A stretch of DNA of 46,539 nt, from NCBI GenBank assembly GCA_964389575.1, contig CAYMFF010000017.1, positions 1 through 46,539 of the forward strand, read 5' to 3'. The DNA is from JAGNRR01 sp964389575 (GTDB lineage Bacteria; Bacteroidota; Bacteroidia; Chitinophagales; Chitinophagaceae). Within the stretch, counting starts at the first letter, position 1. Every line of letters begins with the position of its first letter. Made by a program: the position numbers and the translations under genes. Shown piece after piece: positions 43,191-46,539 of this stretch. The notes beneath the pieces are model-generated. The model was not told where the DNA came from and did no database searches. It was given only the letters and a program-made list of their open reading frames with translations.

Positions 43191-43754
43191 ATGGGAAGAC
43201 CTGTAACACACAATACGAAGATCAAAATGGTAGAAGCTCCTCAAGGAGTAACCGGTGAAGGATTCTTTACAACCAAACTAAGTGAAGTAGTTGGATTGGC
43301 TCGATCAAATTCTATGTGGCCGTTGCCATTTGCTACTTCTTGTTGTGGAATTGAATTTATGGCGACTATGGCAGCGCACTATGACCTAGCACGTTTTGGT
43401 AGCGAACGATTGGGATTCTCGCCTCGACAATGTGATTTATTAATGGTGATGGGTACCATATCGAAAAAAATGGGCCCAGTTTTAAAACAAGTTTATCTGC
43501 AAATGGCAGAACCTCGTTGGGTTTTATCTGTTGGTGCATGTGCCAGTAGTGGTGGTATTTTTGATACATATTCCGTTCTACAAGGGATAGATCAAGTGAT
43601 ACCCGTAGATGTTTATGTTCCAGGTTGCCCACCGCGCCCAGAAGCAATTTTAGACGGATTTATGCGTATTCAAGATTTAGTGAAAACAGAAAACGTTCGC
43701 AGAAGAACAAGTCCAGAATATAAAGAACTATTAGAAAGCTACGGAATTCAATAA
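43191..43754 (+). CDS. nuoB: NADH-quinone oxidoreductase subunit B
   Basis: A 187-residue peripheral subunit carrying the N2 4Fe-4S cluster next to the quinone site. The ligands are Cys51 and Cys52 in FATSCCGIEFMA, Cys117 in VGACASSGG and Cys146 in VPGCPPRPEA. FDTYSVLQGIDQVIPVDVY is also canonical. The adjacent tandem Cys pair is the usual unique N2 feature. Nothing unusual. nuoC starts two bases after the stop, so the pair is translationally coupled. Confidence 0.97.
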   Translation: MGRPVTHNTKIKMVEAPQGVTGEGFFTTKLSEVVGLARSNSMWPLPFATSCCGIEFMATMAAHYDLARFGSERLGFSPRQCDLLMVMGTISKKMGPVLKQVYLQMAEPRWVLSVGACASSGGIFDTYSVLQGIDQVIPVDVYVPGCPPRPEAILDGFMRIQDLVKTENVRRRTSPEYKELLESYGIQ

Positions 43755-43756
43755 GT

Positions 43757-44254
43757 ATGACAAACGACTTTATTACTGAAAAAATTAAGGCTGAATTCGG
43801 AGATGAAATTTTCGACTTTGTGGAACATTATGATATTCTAACTTTCACTTCGGATAAAGAATTAAATCTGAAGGTTCTTACTTATCTCAAAGAAAGCCCA
43901 GAATTAAATTTTGCATACTTAAATGATTTGACGGCTATTCACTACCCAGACAATATAGGTAAAGAATTGTGTGTTACATACTTATTACAAAATCTTCAAA
44001 CTCGAAAACGAACTAGATTAAAAGTATATACGGATATCAAAAAACCTGATGTTTATACTGCTTCTGCCTTATACTCAACAGCTGATTGGTTAGAGCGAGA
44101 AGCCTATGATTTCTTTGGTGTCAATTTTGTAGGACACCCTAATTTGATACGTATTATGAATGTGGATGAAATGGACTATTTCCCTTTACGAAAAGAGTTT
44201 CCACTAGAAGATCAAACTAGAATTGATAAGGATGACGAAATGTTTGGAAGATAA
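43757..44254 (+). CDS. nuoC: NADH-quinone oxidoreductase subunit C
   Basis: A 165-residue peripheral-arm subunit of complex I (30 kDa family). The central LNDLTAIHYPDN stretch, then the family signature WLEREAYDFFGVNFVGHPNLI (about 113-133) and FPLRKEFPLE near the C-terminus identify it. It is a standalone NuoC, not the NuoCD fusion of enterobacteria. Two bases follow nuoB and 11 bases precede nuoD. Confidence 0.95.
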   Translation: MTNDFITEKIKAEFGDEIFDFVEHYDILTFTSDKELNLKVLTYLKESPELNFAYLNDLTAIHYPDNIGKELCVTYLLQNLQTRKRTRLKVYTDIKKPDVYTASALYSTADWLEREAYDFFGVNFVGHPNLIRIMNVDEMDYFPLRKEFPLEDQTRIDKDDEMFGR

Positions 44255-44265
44255 AATGACGAAAG

Positions 44266-45495
44266 ATGACTGAAAGTATAGAAAGCAAAAACAATATTCC
44301 ATTACCAGAAGGTGCCGTAAATAAAAAGACGTACACCATGAACTTGGGGCCTACCCACCCGGCTACGCATGGAGTTTTTCAAAATATTTTGGAACTAGAT
44401 GGAGAGCGAATTGTAGAAGCAGTTCCCACAGTAGGCTATATTCACAGAGCATTTGAAAAGTTAGCCGAACGACGACCTTACTATCAAATAACGACTCTAA
44501 CAGATCGTTTAAATTATTGCTCGTCCCCCATTAATAATATGGGGTGGCACATGTGTGTAGAGAAATTAATTCAAGTAGAATTACCCAAGCGTGTTGAATA
44601 TATGCGAGTGGTTGTAATGGAGCTTTCGCGCATTGCCGACCATTTGGTGTGTAATTCTGTAATTGGTGTAGATACTGGAGCGCTTACAGGTTTTGTATAC
44701 GTATTTGAATTCAGAGAATTAATTTATGAAATCTTTGAAGAAATTTGTGGCTCGCGCCTTACTACTAATATGGGACGAATTGGTGGATTCGAAAGAAACT
44801 TCTCCGATGCAGCCTGGAATAAATTAGATAACTTCTTAAAGACCTTTCCAAAGGCTATGAAAGAGTTTGAAACATTACTTACTCGTAATCGTATTTTTAT
44901 GGAAAGAACCATAGATTGCGGTGGCATCAGTCAGGAAAGAGCCATTAATTACGGATTTACTGGTCCAAACTTAAGAGCAACGGGTGTGGATTATGACATT
45001 CGTACTTCTCACCCGTACTCAAGTTATGAGGATTTTGATTTTGAAGTTCCGGTTGGTACTACTGGCGATGTTTACGACCGATTCTTAGTTCGAAATGCTG
45101 AAATTTGGCAATCAGTAAGTATAATAGAGCAAGCTTTAGAAAAAATAGCACCGTTAGATCCTACCGTATTTCATGCTGACGTCCCTGACTTTTATTTACC
45201 CGAGAAAGCAGATGTTTATAACAGCATGGAAGCACTAATTTATCATTTTAAAATAGTAATGGGCGAAACCGAAATTCCTAAAGGTGAAGTTTACTCAGCA
45301 GTAGAAGGTGGTAATGGTGAATTAGGATTTTACTTAATTAGCGACGGTGGCAGAACACCTTATCGTTTACACTTCCGGCGTCCTTGTTTTATATATTACC
45401 AGGCTTTTCCTGAAATAGTAAAAGGATCTATGCTATCAGATGCCGTTGTAACTATGAGTAGTTTAAATTTAATCGCAGGTGAGCTTGATGCCTAG
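44266..45495 (+). CDS. nuoD: NADH-quinone oxidoreductase subunit D
   Basis: A 409-residue 49-kDa-type subunit that forms the quinone chamber with NuoB. Seen are NLGPTHPATHGVFQ (about 26-39) with the quinone-proximal His, VGYIHRAFEKLAE, DRLNYCSSPINNMGW, the ELSRIADHLV helix and the C-terminal GGRTPYRLHFRRPCF. Length is normal. An ATG 13 bases upstream opens only a five-codon frame (ATG ACG AAA GAT GAC TGA) and is not used as the start. Confidence 0.97.
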   Translation: MTESIESKNNIPLPEGAVNKKTYTMNLGPTHPATHGVFQNILELDGERIVEAVPTVGYIHRAFEKLAERRPYYQITTLTDRLNYCSSPINNMGWHMCVEKLIQVELPKRVEYMRVVVMELSRIADHLVCNSVIGVDTGALTGFVYVFEFRELIYEIFEEICGSRLTTNMGRIGGFERNFSDAAWNKLDNFLKTFPKAMKEFETLLTRNRIFMERTIDCGGISQERAINYGFTGPNLRATGVDYDIRTSHPYSSYEDFDFEVPVGTTGDVYDRFLVRNAEIWQSVSIIEQALEKIAPLDPTVFHADVPDFYLPEKADVYNSMEALIYHFKIVMGETEIPKGEVYSAVEGGNGELGFYLISDGGRTPYRLHFRRPCFIYYQAFPEIVKGSMLSDAVVTMSSLNLIAGELDA

Positions 45496-45564
45496 TCATA
45501 GAGAGCTAAAAATGTTCGGAAAAAATTCTAAGGTCAATAATCTAATATTCAAAGTCTAAAGCAA

Positions 45565-46050
45565 ATGTTTACAGATAGTTTAAAAACTGAAATAAAAGAA
45601 CTTACTAAAAAGTATCCAACAGGCAAACAAAAAAGTGCCTTACTCCCAGCATTACATTTGGTTCAGGAACAAGGAAATAATTCATTAAGTGTAGAGCAAA
45701 TGGATACAGTGGCAGAATTGTTATCCATCGAGCCCATTGAAGTATATGAAGTAGCTAGTTTTTATACAATGTTCAATTTAAAGCCTGTTGGAAATTACGT
45801 ATTAGAGGTTTGTCAGACGGGGCCATGTATGGTTCAGGGAAGTGATAATATAATTGATTATATAAAGCAAAAATTGAATATCGAAGCTGGTGAAACAAGT
45901 GCCGATGGTATGTTTACGTTGAAGCCCGTTGAGTGTCTTGGTGCTTGTGGTTATGCACCTATGATGCAAATGGGCAAATTCTATAAAGAACATTTAACTC
46001 CTGAAAAAATTGATAAGATTTTAGAAGAGTGTCGTAATAATGCTAACTAA
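45565..46050 (+). CDS. nuoE: NADH-quinone oxidoreductase subunit E
   Basis: A 161-residue thioredoxin-like subunit of the NADH-oxidising module with a 2Fe-2S cluster (N1a). Ligands: Cys83 and Cys88 in EVCQTGPCMV, Cys124 and Cys128 in VECLGACGYAP. The helical N-terminus (SALLPALHLVQEQGN) and VYEVASFYTMFNL are canonical. In many Bacteroidota nuoF follows directly; here a tRNA-Arg gene and a GIY-YIG element begin 44 bases after the stop, so the rest of the operon, if present, is beyond the window. Confidence 0.96.
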   Translation: MFTDSLKTEIKELTKKYPTGKQKSALLPALHLVQEQGNNSLSVEQMDTVAELLSIEPIEVYEVASFYTMFNLKPVGNYVLEVCQTGPCMVQGSDNIIDYIKQKLNIEAGETSADGMFTLKPVECLGACGYAPMMQMGKFYKEHLTPEKIDKILEECRNNAN

Positions 46051-46083
46051 TTTCGTCCCCTTAATTAAAAAAAATTATATTTG
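46051..46083 (+). promoter_or_regulatory. Promoter of the tRNA-Arg gene
   Basis: TATATTTG (46076-46083) matches TAnnTTTG exactly and ends 11 bases before the mature tRNA 5' end. TTTCG at 46051-46055, 20 bases upstream, could be a degenerate -33 element. The site lies directly behind the nuoE stop. Confidence 0.6.
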
Positions 46084-46094
46084 CACACCTAAAT

Positions 46095-46168
46095 GGCCGC
46101 GTGGCGCAACTGAATAGCGCACCTGATTACGGCTCAGGAGGTTTCAGGTTTGAATCCTGACGCGGTCA
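46095..46168 (+). tRNA. tRNA-Arg(ACG)
   Basis: A complete 74-base cloverleaf. The acceptor stem is GGCCGCG with CGCGGTC (one G-U pair) and discriminator A; the D arm is GCGC/GCGC with a nine-base loop; the anticodon stem CCTGA/TCAGG holds loop TTACGGC, anticodon ACG at 46129-46131 (A34 expected to be inosine, reading CGU, CGC and CGA); the variable loop has five bases; the T arm is TCAGG/CCTGA with loop TTTGAAT. CCA is not encoded. The last 27 bases, from within the variable loop onward, are part of the 55-base repeat that recurs at 46485, so the 3' half of this gene may have been supplied by the GIY-YIG element. Confidence 0.96.
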
Positions 46169-46196
46169 CGAAATTAAGAGGCGCTTCACGCGCCTC
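46142..46196 (+). repeat. Direct repeat, copy 1: tRNA 3' part plus terminator
   Basis: Fifty-five bases running from the last two variable-loop bases of tRNA-Arg, through T arm and acceptor 3' strand, into the terminator hairpin. Identical to 46485-46539. The bases immediately to the left differ (G here, A in copy 2), which places the left boundary of the identity in the variable loop. The repeat-to-repeat distance is 343 bases. Confidence 0.95.
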
Positions 46197-46201
46197 TTTT
46201 T
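46176..46201 (+). terminator. Intrinsic terminator after tRNA-Arg
   Basis: A stem AAGAGGCGC/GCGCCTCTT (46176-46184 with 46190-46198), loop TTCAC, then a short T run to 46201. It starts eight bases beyond the tRNA end and is duplicated with the repeat (46519 onward, cut by the window edge). Confidence 0.85.
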
Positions 46202-46206
46202 AGTTT

Positions 46207-46473
46207 ATGGATTTTTACGTTTACATATTATACTCCATTCAAATTGACAAACACTATATAGGATATACTTCACTATCAATTGAAGAAAGATTGTATAAGC
46301 ATATTCACTCTAATAAAGGGTTCACAGCTAGAAGTAAAGATTGGCAAGTGATGTACCATGAGTTTTATCAAACTAAGCAAGAAGCTTTAAAAAGAGAAAA
46401 AGAAATAAAATCTTGGAAAAGTAGGGTTCGAATAGAAAAACTAATCGCTGGCAATAAAGCGCATCCCGACTAA
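46207..46473 (+). CDS. GIY-YIG endonuclease-domain protein of a tRNA-associated element
   Basis: An 88-residue protein that is nearly all GIY-YIG nuclease domain. The two Tyr motifs are YVYILYS (4-10) and HYIGYTS (16-22), the conserved Arg is Arg28 in EERLYKH with His32, and the metal-binding Glu is probably Glu64 in KREKEIKSWK. No added DNA-binding domain is present. The family is close to the small UvrC N-domain-like proteins that occur in many copies near tRNA and rRNA genes in Bacteroidota. The gene is enclosed by direct repeats of the tRNA-Arg 3' part, with its stop codon inside an inverted repeat at 46465-46480. This makes a homing or self-mobilising role likely. The ATG follows the tRNA terminator by only five bases, so transcription may depend on read-through. 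Confidence 0.88.
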   Translation: MDFYVYILYSIQIDKHYIGYTSLSIEERLYKHIHSNKGFTARSKDWQVMYHEFYQTKQEALKREKEIKSWKSRVRIEKLIAGNKAHPD

Positions 46474-46480
46474 AGTCGGG
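46465..46480. repeat. Inverted repeat across the GIY-YIG stop codon
   Basis: CCCGACTAAAGTCGGG: two seven-base arms (46465-46471 and 46474-46480) around AA. The left arm encodes the last two residues (Pro-Asp) and reaches the first base of the stop TAA (46471-46473). It lies four bases before the second tRNA repeat, so it may be a transcript hairpin, a nuclease recognition site or the end of the element. Confidence 0.8.
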
Positions 46481-46484
46481 AAGA

Positions 46485-46511
46485 TTTCAGGTTTGAATCC
46501 TGACGCGGTCA
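46485..46511 (+). pseudogene. Detached 3' part of tRNA-Arg
   Basis: Twenty-seven bases identical to the tRNA-Arg end: last part of the variable loop, whole T arm, acceptor 3' strand and discriminator A. No 5' half precedes it, so it cannot fold into a tRNA. It is the remnant expected if an insertion had split the gene in the variable loop. Confidence 0.85.
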
Positions 46512-46539
46512 CGAAATTAAGAGGCGCTTCACGCGCCTC
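46485..46539 (+). repeat. Direct repeat, copy 2 (ends at window edge)
   Basis: An exact copy of 46142-46196. The identity continues to the final base of the window, so the full repeat may be longer. It includes the truncated tRNA and the terminator stem. Confidence 0.95.

Noticed and set aside
1..46539. CRISPR array, rRNA genes, prophage or insertion sequence
   Set aside because: No regularly spaced repeats, no rRNA-like stretches and no transposase or phage structural proteins were seen. The only mobile-type signal is the GIY-YIG unit at the right end.

Overview
The window reads as a chromosomal segment of an AT-rich member of the Bacteroidota, probably a flavobacterial-type lineage from a draft or metagenome assembly (three N runs lie inside genes). 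The lineage call rests on: a secreted protein with a C-terminal type IX secretion (Por) sorting domain, a TonB-dependent receptor with an N-terminal carboxypeptidase-like domain, a ClpC with a UVR region, a queuine-type tRNA-guanine transglycosylase lacking its zinc cysteines, ECF sigma with a tiny zinc-binding partner, DUF58/transglutaminase/MoxR genes, little sign of Shine-Dalgarno sequences, and repeated TAnnTTTG -7 promoter boxes placed 5-43 bases before start codons.

Layout. 1-7.9 kb: mostly minus-strand genes: an unknown membrane protein, dipeptidyl peptidase IV, acyl-CoA dehydrogenase, a divergent serine hydrolase, a PKD-like lipoprotein, rsmG and a family-2 glycosyltransferase. 7.9-10.2 kb: tgt and an LptF/LptG-type permease. 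10.3-13.2 kb: a type IX secreted protein and a DUF2130 coiled-coil protein. 13.3-20.1 kb: a tight four-gene operon DUF58, membrane transglutaminase, MoxR ATPase, TPR-like secreted protein. 20.1-23.4 kb (minus): an apparent operon xerC, PhnP-like metallohydrolase, alanine dehydrogenase, TerB-like protein. 23.5-32.3 kb: Fe-S uracil-DNA glycosylase, CNNM/CBS protein, GT39 membrane glycosyltransferase, two successive MauE/DoxX-type membrane proteins with thioredoxin-fold tails, an ECF sigma/mini zinc-binding pair, an orphan DppB-type permease and a lipoprotein. 32.3-34.8 kb (minus): a GH3-family adenylating enzyme behind a secreted TPR protein. 34.9-42.6 kb: TonB-dependent receptor, polyprenyl synthase and ClpC (minus), STAS protein, DUF3592-like protein, outer-membrane barrel. 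42.7-46.05 kb: nuoA-nuoE, the first five genes of respiratory complex I.

The most unusual part is the right end. nuoE is followed by tRNA-Arg(ACG) with its own promoter and terminator, then an 88-residue GIY-YIG nuclease gene, and then an exact 55-base second copy of the tRNA 3' part plus terminator. The unit is 343 bases long (46142 to 46484). It looks like a minimal nuclease element that has entered a tRNA gene in the variable loop, restored the tRNA with its own 3' half and left the displaced half downstream. The repeat stops exactly at the window end, so its full length and what follows (nuoF would be expected) cannot be seen.

Most other genes are housekeeping or typical lineage-specific genes. 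No CRISPR array, rRNA, prophage or transposase was found. Apart from genes interrupted by N runs, no stretch above 300 bases is without a gene.
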